A DNA stretch of 64,000 nt from G963663315 sp965214205 (GTDB lineage Bacteria > Pseudomonadota > Gammaproteobacteria > Arenicellales > Poriferihabitantaceae): assembly GCA_965214205.1 (NCBI GenBank), contig OZ243941.1, positions 930,001 through 994,000 of the forward strand, read 5' to 3'. Both the position numbers and the translations under genes were made by a program. Of the stretch, positions 1-8,756 are shown piece after piece; the stretch's first letter is position 1; the number at the start of each line of letters is the position of its first letter. The notes beneath the pieces were generated by a model. It did no database searches. It was not told the DNA's origin and was given only the letters and a program-made list of their open reading frames with translations.

Positions 1-701
1 GCGGCATGGTCTCCGACTCCGAACAGCACGATTACCGGAACCAGATACGAATAGTGCGGCATGGTCTGGGCAATGTTGAGGAGTGGATTCAGGGTTTCCT
101 CAATAAACTTGCTCTTGTAGGCCCAGATACCCAGCGTCAGCCCGAGAATAACGGATACCGGCGCGGCAATCAGTATAAATGACAAGGTCTCCATCGAAGG
201 CTTCCACTGTCCAAATATCGCGATAAATGTCATACAGACCCCGGTCAGTATGGCCAGCCACAGTCCCTGCAGCCTGTACCCCAGAATAATGGCCCAGCCG
301 GTAATCACTGTCCAGGGCAGGGCAGGCCAGCGCGCCCAGGGATTCTCATTGATAAAATCCCAACTGGTAAAGGCGACGACCGTCTTGTTTCCTCCCAGAA
401 AGATTTCCCGGACAAAATTGATCACGAACAGAAACAGGCCGGAGACAGCCCTGGTGATTTCCCGAAACAGGGCTTCCTCTTCATAATCTTCAATGATCGG
501 GTCGTATACCTTCACCGGCCACCAGTCGAACATGAGATGTCGGACCGAATCGTTGATGATCGTGGGCAGTTGCTGCAGCAACGACGGCAGGCGCCACATA
601 TAATTCGATTCAGAGGGGCTGATCAAAAGGCACAGCAGGAAAAATACCGCCAACAGGACGGCAAACTGAATGACTTTCGGGTGTTTGGTCAGGAAAGTCA
701 T
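1..701 (-). CDS. proW: Glycine betaine/proline ABC transporter permease (ProW-like), 3' end outside window
   Basis: Inner-membrane permease of an osmolyte (glycine betaine/proline type) importer. The minus-strand frame opens with an ATG at 701 and runs uncut to the window edge, giving about 233 residues. It starts with a short cytoplasmic segment (MTFLTKHPK), then a hydrophobic helix (FAVLLAVFFLLCLLI), a long soluble stretch, and further membrane helices. The last visible part (PHYSYLVPVIVLFGVGDHAA) is the typical region before the permease EAA loop. It lies 10 nt downstream of the ATPase gene, so the order is binding protein, ATPase, permease. The long N-terminal part before the core is common in ProW-type proteins. 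The C-terminal half is not visible. Confidence 0.85.
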   Translation of the reverse strand, partial: MTFLTKHPKVIQFAVLLAVFFLLCLLISPSESNYMWRLPSLLQQLPTIINDSVRHLMFDWWPVKVYDPIIEDYEEEALFREITRAVSGLFLFVINFVREIFLGGNKTVVAFTSWDFINENPWARWPALPWTVITGWAIILGYRLQGLWLAILTGVCMTFIAIFGQWKPSMETLSFILIAAPVSVILGLTLGIWAYKSKFIEETLNPLLNIAQTMPHYSYLVPVIVLFGVGDHA

Positions 702-711
702 TGGACGGTGA

Positions 712-1782
712 TCAGCGCTGTTCCAGGGTACCGGACTTTCCTCCGAACAACACCTTGAGTACGTGAGAGGCATGCAGGACCCCCACCACTTCGCCATCCG
801 GATTCACGACCGCCACCGGTTTTTCCTGTCCGAGAATATTCTCCGCGACCGATTCAATCACGGCATCCACGGGAACCTTGAGATCACCGAATACTTCCGC
901 GGCGGACACAGGGTCCATTACGGATTGCACCCGCAGCACCTTTTCCCGTGGCACGTCCTCCGTGAACTTTCGTACATATTCGGTCGCCGGACTCAATACG
1001 ATGTTGGAAGGCGTGTCCAGTTGCTCGACCACTCCATCTTTCATGATGGCTATGCGGTCGGCGAGGCGCAGGGCTTCGTCAAAATCATGGGTGACAAACA
1101 GAATGGTCTTGCCCAGAACCCCCTGCAGACGCAGGAATTCATCCTGCATTTCCTTGCGGATCAACGGGTCCAGCGCGGAGAACGGCTCATCCAGAAACCA
1201 GATGTCCGGCTCGACAGCCAGGGAGCGCGCGATCCCCACCCTTTGCTGTTGGCCGCCGGACAGTTCTCGGGGAAAATAATTCTCGCGTCTCTCCAAGCCA
1301 ACCAGTTGCACCATTTCCATCGCTCTTTTGACACTATTCCGGGTGCTGATTCCCTTCACCTGCAATGGAAATGCGATATTCTCCAGAACGGTCTTGTGCG
1401 GCAACAGTCCGAAATTCTGGAAGACCATGCCCATTTTGTTTCGCCGCAACTCGACGAGTTGCTTGTGATTCATGGTCAGGATGTCTTGCCCCTCGATAAA
1501 AATCTGACCGGCGGTGGCGTCCGTCAATCTCGATATGCATCGGAGCAGGGTTGACTTGCCAGAGCCGGACAAGCCCATGATCACCAGGATTTCCCCTTCG
1601 ACCACATCGAAGGAGACATCATTGACACCCACGATCAGCCCCGCCTCCATGAACCGTTTGGCGTCTACAACGCCACCAGATTCCCGGAGCATGGTCGTGG
1701 CGTTATTGCCGAATATCTTGTAGACAGATTCGCACCGGATAATGGTCTGTTGTTTCCCGGCCGATTCTTCTTGAGATGACAT
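712..1782 (-). CDS. proV: Glycine betaine/proline ABC transporter ATP-binding protein
   Basis: ATPase that drives osmolyte import, 356 residues from the ATG at 1782 (MSSQEESAG). The frame can be extended to a TTG at 1854, but that start has no convincing ribosome site and the extra residues are outside the domain. Walker A is GLSGSGKST, the ABC signature is LSGGQQQR, and Walker B ends in FLDEPFSALD, followed by the H-loop THDFDEA. The N-terminal region before Walker A and a C-terminal regulatory-like tail after residue 270 match the ProV/OpuAA subfamily, in which CBS-type tails sense osmolarity. It follows the binding-protein gene across a terminator-like hairpin and is 10 nt from the permease gene. 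Confidence 0.9.
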   Translation of the reverse strand: MSSQEESAGKQQTIIRCESVYKIFGNNATTMLRESGGVVDAKRFMEAGLIVGVNDVSFDVVEGEILVIMGLSGSGKSTLLRCISRLTDATAGQIFIEGQDILTMNHKQLVELRRNKMGMVFQNFGLLPHKTVLENIAFPLQVKGISTRNSVKRAMEMVQLVGLERRENYFPRELSGGQQQRVGIARSLAVEPDIWFLDEPFSALDPLIRKEMQDEFLRLQGVLGKTILFVTHDFDEALRLADRIAIMKDGVVEQLDTPSNIVLSPATEYVRKFTEDVPREKVLRVQSVMDPVSAAEVFGDLKVPVDAVIESVAENILGQEKPVAVVNPDGEVVGVLHASHVLKVLFGGKSGTLEQR

Positions 1783-1863
1783 ATCCGAAATTATGGTTTC
1801 CACATGATGATACGGGTAGAGTACCTTATTTCCTGCCCGATTTGTGAACCCCAAACCTAAAAA

Positions 1864-1895
1864 CGGATTCCCCCCTTCAAAAAGAGGGGAATCCG
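1864..1895 (-). terminator. Intercistronic terminator-like hairpin between binding protein and ATPase
   Basis: A perfect 10-bp inverted repeat (CGGATTCCCC at 1864-1873 against GGGGAATCCG at 1886-1895) with a 12-nt loop. In the minus orientation it is followed by five T residues, as in an intrinsic terminator. It lies after the binding-protein gene and before the ATPase gene. Partial termination or 3'-end protection here would give more binding protein than membrane components, a common arrangement in ABC importers. Confidence 0.7.
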
Positions 1896-1941
1896 TGGAG
1901 TTGGCTTAAAGTCCCCGCAGTTTACGGGAGGACTGCCGCCG

Positions 1942-2919
1942 TCAATTACTCTCCCCGAGTATGGATACGGTCCAGGGTTTCCAGACTTCCTCATTATCCG
2001 CCAGCCACTTGACGGCCGCGTCTGCATGGGTCATGCCATCGACATCAACCAACGCAGCCATCGAACCGATCTGTGGAGTGGTGAACGACAATTTGGAAAA
2101 TGTCGTGTACGCCCGGGGATGTGATTTCGGGAATCGGTAGTTGGCGCCTTTCTTCAGCCAGCCTACCGGAGAGCCGCAGCCGGTTGTGCTCAGGTCGCCG
2201 CCGTCCGCGATTCTGCAACCGTCATAGTACGGTGGAAATTCAATGAAGGTAAATCCGGAGGCATCCGTAAAGTTGGGCGTCCAGTTGAAGATAATGGTTC
2301 CGCGACCTTCTTTCTCAGCGGCCTTGAGCTCGGTCCAGAGCGCATCCGCGGCGCCCGCGAACTTCACAACCCATGTATCATCCAGGCCCAAGCCCTTGAG
2401 ACGGTTCGGCATGACATCGCCATGCCAGCTTTGCGGGCCTTCCAGCCAGCGGCCCTTGCCATCGGAATCCGGCGTCGCGAAATTTGCGTGACAGTCTTTC
2501 AGCGCCTCCCAGCTTGGCAGGCCCGGACAAAGATCCTTTTCGATGACCCAGTTGGGCACTCCCATCTCTTCCAGGGTTTCCGCGGCGTGGGTGCCCATGT
2601 CGATCAACCCGCCTTTTTCCATGGCGCTGTAATAGGCGTTCTGCATCGTGGATTGCCAGACTTCGTGAACGATGGTGAGATCGCCGGCGCGAACCGCCTC
2701 GAAGCTGGCCTGATTGTCTACCGGGACATATTCAACATTGTTTCCCATGCTTTCGAATATGCCGCCGATCACATGCGCCATAACGACCTGGCTGGACCAG
2801 TTCTTGATCGGTATCTTGATCGGTTCACTGCTGTCCGCCGCCATGACGGGACCCGTCGTCAGAAAAAAACAAACGGCTGACAGCATGGCTGTCAATGGCT
2901 TGATACTTGGTGTTTTCAT
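1942..2919 (-). CDS. proX: Glycine betaine-type periplasmic substrate-binding protein
   Basis: Periplasmic ligand-binding component (OpuAC/ProX-like fold), 325 residues. It starts with a Sec signal peptide (basic MKTPSIKPL, hydrophobic core, cleavage near MAADSS). The mature part contains the pattern IPIKNWSSQ, expected early in this family, and several Trp residues (WQST, WLEGPQSWHGD, NWTPNF) of the kind that form the aromatic cage around quaternary ammonium ligands. It is the first gene of the importer operon. Ligand specificity among glycine betaine, choline and related compounds cannot be read from sequence alone. Confidence 0.85.
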   Translation of the reverse strand: MKTPSIKPLTAMLSAVCFFLTTGPVMAADSSEPIKIPIKNWSSQVVMAHVIGGIFESMGNNVEYVPVDNQASFEAVRAGDLTIVHEVWQSTMQNAYYSAMEKGGLIDMGTHAAETLEEMGVPNWVIEKDLCPGLPSWEALKDCHANFATPDSDGKGRWLEGPQSWHGDVMPNRLKGLGLDDTWVVKFAGAADALWTELKAAEKEGRGTIIFNWTPNFTDASGFTFIEFPPYYDGCRIADGGDLSTTGCGSPVGWLKKGANYRFPKSHPRAYTTFSKLSFTTPQIGSMAALVDVDGMTHADAAVKWLADNEEVWKPWTVSILGESN

Positions 2920-3080
2920 AATAATCTCCGTTGGTATTTGTAAATAGAATATATTAATAATTGTTTTGAGTAAAAATTATAAGGGCGCGACTATAGCTTG
3001 AAACCCTTTTTTTGGGAAGTACCATTTCTGCACCATATCGAACAGGGAAAACACTGGACAACCCGGCTCGCTTCCAGCTC

Positions 3081-3764
3081 CTAATCGTCGGGTTTTGCCG
3101 CCCCGATGCCTTTGTGGGGTATAAAGATGCCGCAACCGAACAATCTGCCCGGCCCCAGTCCGTTTTGCTGTAAACGGATGGATTCGTCGAATTCAAGGTC
3201 TGCCAGCATGACACTTCTGACCGATAGCCGATCTGTACGCCTTTGCAGATATCGGTGTCGGCCACACAGGATTTTCTGTGGCGTGATGCCCATCTGATCG
3301 AGTTCAGTGACCATTCGCTCGATAAACCCGGATTCGCTTTCCTGTTCTTCAAAAATGACCCGCCGCGCAAACAGGGTGGACGACCTGGTCAGAAGCAGTG
3401 TGTTGGTTCGGCCTATGGTGATCGTATGACCGTCGATATCCAGCTTCTGGCCGATCAATGTTTTTGCCTGCTCAAGACGCTGTTTCGGCAACCGCAATCT
3501 CAGACGAAGCCGTTTCGACGCGAAGAACCATTGTCGGGGACTATCGGGCTGTCGCGTCCAGCCGCTGCCCGATTCAGGGTAGTTGATCAAATGTATGCCA
3601 GCCTGAGGCTCATCTTCCAGCCAGGGCAGCCGGTTCAGTACCGCATCGGATAACGCGCTCGCATGATCCAGCGGCAGTGTTTTCGCTTCGATACGGAACG
3701 AGATATCCTGTATCCAGTCGGGGACAGCCGATTGCGCCCTGTCCCGGGTTTCATGCCAGATCAT
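3081..3764 (-). CDS. Cas6/Cmx6-like protein (type I-MYXAN Cas6 family) with no CRISPR array in the window
   Basis: 227 residues resembling the Cas6/Cmx6 family of CRISPR RNA endonucleases. Seen directly: the early segment LPLDHASALSDAVLNRLPWL, a basic strand KRLRLRLRLP, the middle segment GQKLDIDGHTITIG, and near the C-terminus a glycine-rich loop GLGPGRLFGCGIFIPHKG, the usual hallmark of Cas6 RAMP folds. These pieces and their order match what I know of Cmx6. There is no cas1, cas2, cas3 or repeat array nearby. Instead it lies 24 nt upstream of nothing CRISPR-related and is co-oriented with a helical unknown, a TauD-like gene and a DUF924 gene next to the dsr operon. A role in crRNA processing is therefore doubtful; an adapted RNA-binding role is possible. 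The start ATG at 3764 fits the domain start. Confidence 0.65.
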   Translation of the reverse strand: MIWHETRDRAQSAVPDWIQDISFRIEAKTLPLDHASALSDAVLNRLPWLEDEPQAGIHLINYPESGSGWTRQPDSPRQWFFASKRLRLRLRLPKQRLEQAKTLIGQKLDIDGHTITIGRTNTLLLTRSSTLFARRVIFEEQESESGFIERMVTELDQMGITPQKILCGRHRYLQRRTDRLSVRSVMLADLEFDESIRLQQNGLGPGRLFGCGIFIPHKGIGAAKPDD

Positions 3765-3788
3765 GGTTCCGCCCCGTCCCCGTCTTCG

Positions 3789-4502
3789 TCAGTCGTCGTC
3801 CGGCAGTCCGGCCTGTATCTGATTGCGGTCGAACCACCACTGCTCCTGTACCAGTACGTCAATTACATTACGCAGTCGAACCAGAAACTTTTCCGGGTTA
3901 TCCAGTTCCATCTTCTCGACCCACTGATCGAAGGCGGTCTGATCATGGGCATCGGCATGGCGGCGGCCAACGGTGGTCAGCATCTGCATGGCATCGACAT
4001 ACAACCCGGGGTCTTCGACCTGCTCCTTGCGTAGATCATGGACATAGACTGCGGTCGCGGCGGCCACAGCGGCGCCATCGGCATCGTCAGCGGTTTCGTC
4101 AATGACATGTTGCAGCATGTCAATGGTGATTTTCGGGTTGACCGGGAAGGTGACCGCCAGCCAGACCCCCTGACCGAGCGCGGCCAGACTGTCCGCATGA
4201 TTGCACTGGAAAAGGAGATCGCACAAATCAATCACTGCTGGCCAGTCGTGGGCAGTAAAAAGTGAGTCGAATTGCGCTCTTGCCCGTTGCCATGCACGCT
4301 CGCGTTGTCCCAGTTCGAGCAGTAGCCAGGCGGCATCCTTGTCAAGCCGGGCAATCAGGACCGGGTTCAGCTCAGCCGCCATCCGTTGTTCGTTCAGGCG
4401 GGTTTCGAGCAGGGCCAGCCGTTGTTTGAGGGCAGCGGTCGAGACGACCGTATCGGCGCCGGTTTCAGCGCCGAAGTCAAATCGGGTTTTGGGTGGTGGC
4501 AT
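3789..4502 (-). CDS. Uncharacterised helical protein paired with the Cas6-like gene
   Basis: 237 residues that I cannot assign to a family. The sequence is rich in Ala, Leu, Gln, Asp and Arg, has no signal peptide or membrane helix, and looks almost wholly alpha-helical (for example ALKQRLALLETRLNEQRM near residue 30). It ends with a Trp-rich segment (VQEQWWFDRNQIQAGL) before an acidic tail. It lies 24 nt before the Cas6-like gene in the same direction and 26 nt after the TauD-like gene, so the three are probably co-transcribed. Tight pairing suggests a partner of the Cas6-like protein, but this is only inference. Confidence 0.6.
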   Translation of the reverse strand: MPPPKTRFDFGAETGADTVVSTAALKQRLALLETRLNEQRMAAELNPVLIARLDKDAAWLLLELGQRERAWQRARAQFDSLFTAHDWPAVIDLCDLLFQCNHADSLAALGQGVWLAVTFPVNPKITIDMLQHVIDETADDADGAAVAAATAVYVHDLRKEQVEDPGLYVDAMQMLTTVGRRHADAHDQTAFDQWVEKMELDNPEKFLVRLRNVIDVLVQEQWWFDRNQIQAGLPDDD

Positions 4503-4528
4503 TCAGGGTTATTTCCAGTGATCAGGGG

Positions 4529-5455
4529 TTAATCAGGAATCTGCGTGTCGATCCGGTCCAGGTAGCGGACACGATAAAGCAGCCGATTTTGTTGTTCGCA
4601 TTGTACAAATGACGTTCTGTTGTGCAGGATATTATTGCAGATCAGCCCTTCGCCGGGGGACAGGGTGTGTCTGATGACATATTCGGAGTTCTCCAGCAAA
4701 TCGGTCAACGCTGCCCGTGCCTCACTGAGAACCGGGTCGGCGCGCCACAGGACAGACCGGGTGCGGGCAGTATACCGCATCCACAGCCGACCGCTGGCGG
4801 TGACCGCAAAAACCGGGCCGGTGACGCTCTGCCGAATGTTGCGGTGGTCGGTTCGATTGGCTGGAATAGTCATCGCTTCAGGGTGCGTCAGCGCCGCGAT
4901 ATAATCCGGGTTCTGATCGCGTAGCAGGATATAGGCAATCTCGTGATCCAGCAGATGATTCTCTCCGCCGCCGGGCGCTGATTCGACGCAATGCAGGATA
5001 AATGACTGAATCCTGTCACTTGTGCTATCGCTGTCACCGGCAGACTGGTAATAACCATCCGTATGCCAGTTCAATGATTGGTTGGTATAGGGAATAAATC
5101 TCTGTTGTCTGTGGTTGCGGCTTACCTGGACTTCGCTGATGCCCTGATCATCCGCATAGAGATTGGAGACGATATGTTGCAGCCCCATGCAGGCGCCGAG
5201 TTCCAGCACGTCGCCTCGACTCATTGCGGCGTCACTGTGGTAAAAGCAGAGATTGTTGCTGTCACAGGATGCTTGCAGGGATTGTCGTTCGCTGGAAGAG
5301 ATATTGCCGGGTTCTGCGATTCGGGTTTTAAGCGTCGATGAATCGGTCACATAGCGGGCCAGTTTCCACTCTCGCCAACGCTGGTAAGCCGTCTGGTCGC
5401 CGAGGTCGAATGGATTACATTGCGGTGGCGGCGCGGCGATCTTTAGATCCATCAA
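4529..5455 (-). CDS. TauD/TfdA-family Fe(II)/2-oxoglutarate dioxygenase
   Basis: 308-residue cytoplasmic protein of the TauD/TfdA oxygenase family, related to gamma-butyrobetaine and taurine hydroxylases. The iron ligands are visible as the HxD pair H131/D133 (NWHTDGYY) and the distal histidine H278 (NNILHNRTSF). An arginine-rich C-terminal strand (NRLLYRVRYLDR) fits the 2-oxoglutarate clamp. The 3' end of the DUF924 gene overlaps its start by 4 nt, so the two are translationally coupled. The substrate is unknown. Its position beside the dsr operon and an osmolyte importer allows either an organosulfur or a quaternary-amine substrate. Confidence 0.75.
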   Translation of the reverse strand: MMDLKIAAPPPQCNPFDLGDQTAYQRWREWKLARYVTDSSTLKTRIAEPGNISSSERQSLQASCDSNNLCFYHSDAAMSRGDVLELGACMGLQHIVSNLYADDQGISEVQVSRNHRQQRFIPYTNQSLNWHTDGYYQSAGDSDSTSDRIQSFILHCVESAPGGGENHLLDHEIAYILLRDQNPDYIAALTHPEAMTIPANRTDHRNIRQSVTGPVFAVTASGRLWMRYTARTRSVLWRADPVLSEARAALTDLLENSEYVIRHTLSPGEGLICNNILHNRTSFVQCEQQNRLLYRVRYLDRIDTQIPD

Positions 5456-6051
5456 AAGGAAGACCCGGGCTGGTTCAGGAAAGCCAGTTCTTCGGCGGTG
5501 GATTCGCGGCCCAGAATCTGATTGCGATGCGGGTAGCGTCCGAACCGCTCGATAATCTCGAAATGCCGGTAGGCGAATTGATAATATCCATCGAACATTT
5601 CCCGCTCGTCCGGTTCCACCGAATTGCGCAGATTGTCGTACAGCGTCAATGATTTGTGCTGCATGGCAATGTCCTCGCTATGCTCGAACGGCAACCAGGC
5701 AAACACCCGGTAAACAGGAAGCAGTGTCTGGTCCCAGGCTTTGTTGACCATTTCCATCGCTAGACGAAGCGCGGCCTGATCAAAGGAAAAGGACTCGGCG
5801 GCGCCCCGATACATATTCCTGGGAAATTGGTCCAGGCAGATAATCGAGGCCAGCAGTCCACGAGCAGAGCGCTGCATTCGTGACATTTCACCCCGATATA
5901 CCGCATTCGTAATACTCTCAAACCGCTCCGTGATTTCCCGGTCTGTCTGATCGTTTTTCGACCACCACAGTGACTTTTTTTGGTCGTTGATTTCCCGGTT
6001 TGAAGTATGATCGCCAAACCAGAACTGGATAATGCTGTCTGTTGTTTCCAT
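5452..6051 (-). CDS. DUF924 family protein
   Basis: 199 residues counted from the ATG at 6051 (METTDSIIQFWFG); an upstream in-frame ATG at 6114 adds 21 residues outside the domain. The protein shows the DUF924 pattern: IIQFWFGD near the N-terminus, LDQFPRNMYRG in the middle and WLPFEHSED, then a C-terminal stretch ending in a region like RFGRYPHRNQILGRESTAEE. It is soluble and all-helical, and the family's biochemical role is not established. Its stop overlaps the start of the TauD-like gene (ATGA type), which places both in one transcript. It is divergent from dsrA, so the 228-nt gap 6052-6279 must hold both promoters. Confidence 0.8.
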   Translation of the reverse strand: METTDSIIQFWFGDHTSNREINDQKKSLWWSKNDQTDREITERFESITNAVYRGEMSRMQRSARGLLASIICLDQFPRNMYRGAAESFSFDQAALRLAMEMVNKAWDQTLLPVYRVFAWLPFEHSEDIAMQHKSLTLYDNLRNSVEPDEREMFDGYYQFAYRHFEIIERFGRYPHRNQILGRESTAEELAFLNQPGSSF

Positions 6052-6279
6052 AATTATAGAGTCAGTGTGAGTATGAATCCGTTTATGGTACGCTAAAAAA
6101 GCGCAATCTTTCACGCTATTCCATGAATTGGGTCATTACCCTATATCCCGGAAGGGATACATTGTTTAGAACCATCGGGCAGTGTTTTATATTTTGATAC
6201 CGTCATAGAATAGCTTTGTATTGATGTGGATACTGCAAATCCTGCATCGCAACTGCACTGTTGAGAGAGAGGAGTGAAA

Positions 6280-7620
6280 ATGACTGACGAAATCAATCAA
6301 TCAATACCTGATGAATCCGTAGGGGAATCTGATGAAGATGTGGCCGTGGAAGTTTCCGTCCATGATACTCCCATGCTCGATGAACTGGAGAATGGCCCTT
6401 GGCCGAGTTTTATATCCGGTATCAAGAAGCTTCGCAACGATCATGAGGATGAGCGCGTCAACGGCGTAGCCAATGATTTGCTAGGGCAGCTCGAACATTC
6501 CTACGAGACCAGGAAAGGTTACTGGAAGGGCGGCACTGTTAGTGTTTACGGGTATGGCAGTGGAATTATTCCAAGATTCTCTGAAGTTGGCGATCAATTC
6601 CCGAAATCCAGAGAGTTTCACACGCTTCGGGTGCAACCGCCGGCTGGCAACCATTACTCGACCGATATCCTGCGCGAGCTGGCCGACAGTTGGGAAAAAT
6701 GGGGTTCCGGACTGGTGACTTTCCATGGTCAGACCGGGAACATCATGTTTATCGGCGCCTCGACGGAGAATACGCAACATTTCTTTGATGAAATAAACGA
6801 ATACGGATTTGATCTGGGTGGCGCCGGTCCTTGTGTGCGAACTGCGATGTCCTGTGTCGGCGCGGCGCGTTGCGAACAGTCGTGCGCCAATGAGCAGAAG
6901 CTGCACCGGACTCTGGTCAACAACTTCACCGATGACGTGCACCGGCCGTCACTGCCGTATAAATTCAAGTTCAAGATTTCCGGTTGTCCGAATGATTGCA
7001 CCAATGCGATTGAACGCGCCGACTTTGCGGTGATTGGAACCTGGAAAGACGACATCCGGGTCGATATGCAGGAGTGGAAGAAATATGTCGAAGAGAAGGG
7101 CCGCAAGCATGTGATCGACAACATTATCACCCGTTGCCCGACCTCATGTTTGTCCCTGAAGGATGATGACACACTGGAAATTGAAAACGCGGATTGCGTC
7201 AAGTGTATGCACTGCCTGAATGTAGTGCCCAAGGCGCTCAGTCCGGGTGAGGAAAGAGGAGTCACGGTCCTGATCGGCGGCAAGCGGACGCTTAAAATTG
7301 GCGATTTGATGGGCACCGTCATCGTTCCATTCATGAAAATGGAAAATGAGGAGGATTACGAGCGGATTGTCGAACTGGCGGAGGAGACCATCGAATTCTG
7401 GGCAGAGAATGGTCTGGAGCATGAGCGTTGTGGTGAAATGATCGAGCGCATCGGGCTGGTCAATTTCCTGGAGGGTATCGGGGTCGATGTTGACCCGAAC
7501 ATGATTGCCCATCCACGGGAAAGCTCTTATGTCCGAACTGATGGCTGGGATGATGAGGCGAAAGCGTGGTTCAGGAAGCGGGCTGAAAAACGCCTGGCTG
7601 CCGAGTCCAATCAGGTTTAG
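6280..7620 (+). CDS. dsrA: Reverse-type dissimilatory sulfite reductase subunit alpha
   Basis: Large subunit of siroheme sulfite reductase; in sulfur oxidisers it works in the oxidative direction to produce sulfite in the cytoplasm. 446 residues from the ATG at 6280, preceded by GAGAGAGAGGA; a GTG two codons upstream is less well placed. Siroheme/[4Fe-4S] cysteines are visible in MSCVGAARCEQSCAN and SGCPNDCTNAIERADF. The inserted ferredoxin-like domain has CPTSC and CVKCMHCLNVVPKAL. Residues 1-60 are acidic and variable. It is the first gene of the dsr operon, 9 nt before dsrB. Company with dsrL supports the oxidative type. Confidence 0.96.
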   Translation: MTDEINQSIPDESVGESDEDVAVEVSVHDTPMLDELENGPWPSFISGIKKLRNDHEDERVNGVANDLLGQLEHSYETRKGYWKGGTVSVYGYGSGIIPRFSEVGDQFPKSREFHTLRVQPPAGNHYSTDILRELADSWEKWGSGLVTFHGQTGNIMFIGASTENTQHFFDEINEYGFDLGGAGPCVRTAMSCVGAARCEQSCANEQKLHRTLVNNFTDDVHRPSLPYKFKFKISGCPNDCTNAIERADFAVIGTWKDDIRVDMQEWKKYVEEKGRKHVIDNIITRCPTSCLSLKDDDTLEIENADCVKCMHCLNVVPKALSPGEERGVTVLIGGKRTLKIGDLMGTVIVPFMKMENEEDYERIVELAEETIEFWAENGLEHERCGEMIERIGLVNFLEGIGVDVDPNMIAHPRESSYVRTDGWDDEAKAWFRKRAEKRLAAESNQV

Positions 7621-7629
7621 GAGGGCGAA

Positions 7630-8703
7630 ATGGCGAAAGAAATGAGAATGCCGATCGAGTCGGGTTGCCCCGACGGATTCCAGTATATGCATCCCGTAAT
7701 GGTCCGCAACTACGGACAATGGCAATGGCATGACCATCCGCAGCCGGGCGTGCTCCGGCATGCGGCGAAGAGCGGCGAGCAGGTATGGACGGTCAAGGCC
7801 GGCACCCAGCGGATACTGGATGTCTATACCCTGCGCAAACTTTGTGATATTGGTGATAAATATGCCGACGGACATGTGCGGTTCACCATCCGGTCCAACA
7901 TCGAGTATTTCGTCGATGACGAAACGAAGGTGGCGCCGCTGATCAAGGCGCTGGAGAATGCGGGTTTCGTGGTCGGTGGGACCGCGAACTCTCTGGCCAT
8001 GATCTCGCATACCCAAGGATGGCTGCATTGCGATATTCCGGGCACCGATGCTTCGGGCGTGGTGAAGGCGATGATGGATGAATTGATTGACGAGTTCAAG
8101 AATTGCGAAATGCCGAACCGGGTACACATGACCACTTCATGCTGCCAGGTAAACTGTGGCGGCCAGGGCGATATCGCAATCAATATTCAGCATACCAAGC
8201 CGCCGCGAATCAATCATGATCTGGTATCCAATGTCTGCGAGCGCCCTTCGGTTGTGGCCCGCTGTCCGGTGGCGGCGATCCGTCCGGCAGTGGTGAACGG
8301 GAAACCGACGCTCGAGGTCGATGAGAAGAAATGTATCTGTTGCGGCGCCTGTTATCCACCGTGTCCGCCGATGCAGATCAATGACCCTGAACATACCAAA
8401 CTCGCGATCTGGGTCGGCGGCAACCATTCGAATGCCCGGTCAAAACCGAGTTTCCAGAAACTGGTTGCGGCCGGTATTCCGAACAATCCGCCGCGTTGGC
8501 CAGAAGCGACGGCCATCGTCAAACAGATTTTGCGGACTTACAAGGAAGACGCGAAGGATTGGGAGCGGATGAATGACTGGATTGATCGAATCGGTTGGCC
8601 GCGCTTTTTCGAGCGTACTGGTCTGCCGTTTACCAAATACCATATCGATCACTGGCGCGGGTCGCGCAAGAGCCTGAATTCGTCCACGCATATTCGGCTG
8701 TAA
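7630..8703 (+). CDS. dsrB: Reverse-type dissimilatory sulfite reductase subunit beta
   Basis: Small subunit of DsrAB, 357 residues. The substrate and cofactor motifs include TTSCCQVNCGGQGDIAI, CERPSVVARCPVAAI and the ferredoxin domain KKCICCGACYPPCPPMQI, which routes electrons to or from the siroheme. The C-terminal region (RIGWPRFFERTGLPFTKYHIDHWRG) is the usual DsrB tail that contacts DsrC. A ribosome site (AGGAGGGCG) lies just before the ATG at 7630. In most sulfur-oxidiser loci dsrEFH follows dsrB; here dsrC follows directly after 53 AT-rich nt. Confidence 0.96.
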   Translation: MAKEMRMPIESGCPDGFQYMHPVMVRNYGQWQWHDHPQPGVLRHAAKSGEQVWTVKAGTQRILDVYTLRKLCDIGDKYADGHVRFTIRSNIEYFVDDETKVAPLIKALENAGFVVGGTANSLAMISHTQGWLHCDIPGTDASGVVKAMMDELIDEFKNCEMPNRVHMTTSCCQVNCGGQGDIAINIQHTKPPRINHDLVSNVCERPSVVARCPVAAIRPAVVNGKPTLEVDEKKCICCGACYPPCPPMQINDPEHTKLAIWVGGNHSNARSKPSFQKLVAAGIPNNPPRWPEATAIVKQILRTYKEDAKDWERMNDWIDRIGWPRFFERTGLPFTKYHIDHWRGSRKSLNSSTHIRL

Positions 8704-8756
8704 AATATGAGGATTCAATTTTAATATTTAATTCATTATTTGACTGGAGAAAGAAA

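Noticed and set aside
2954..3370. 138-codon minus-strand frame overlapping the Cas6-like gene
   Set aside because: It overlaps most of the C-terminal part of the Cas6-like gene, lacks motifs and a ribosome site.
3000..6280. CRISPR array near the Cas6-like gene
   Set aside because: No regularly spaced repeat was seen in this stretch or elsewhere in the window.
8595..8756. N-terminal extension of dsrC
   Set aside because: It overlaps the 3' end of dsrB, and the ATG at 8757 has a good ribosome site and matches the normal DsrC length.
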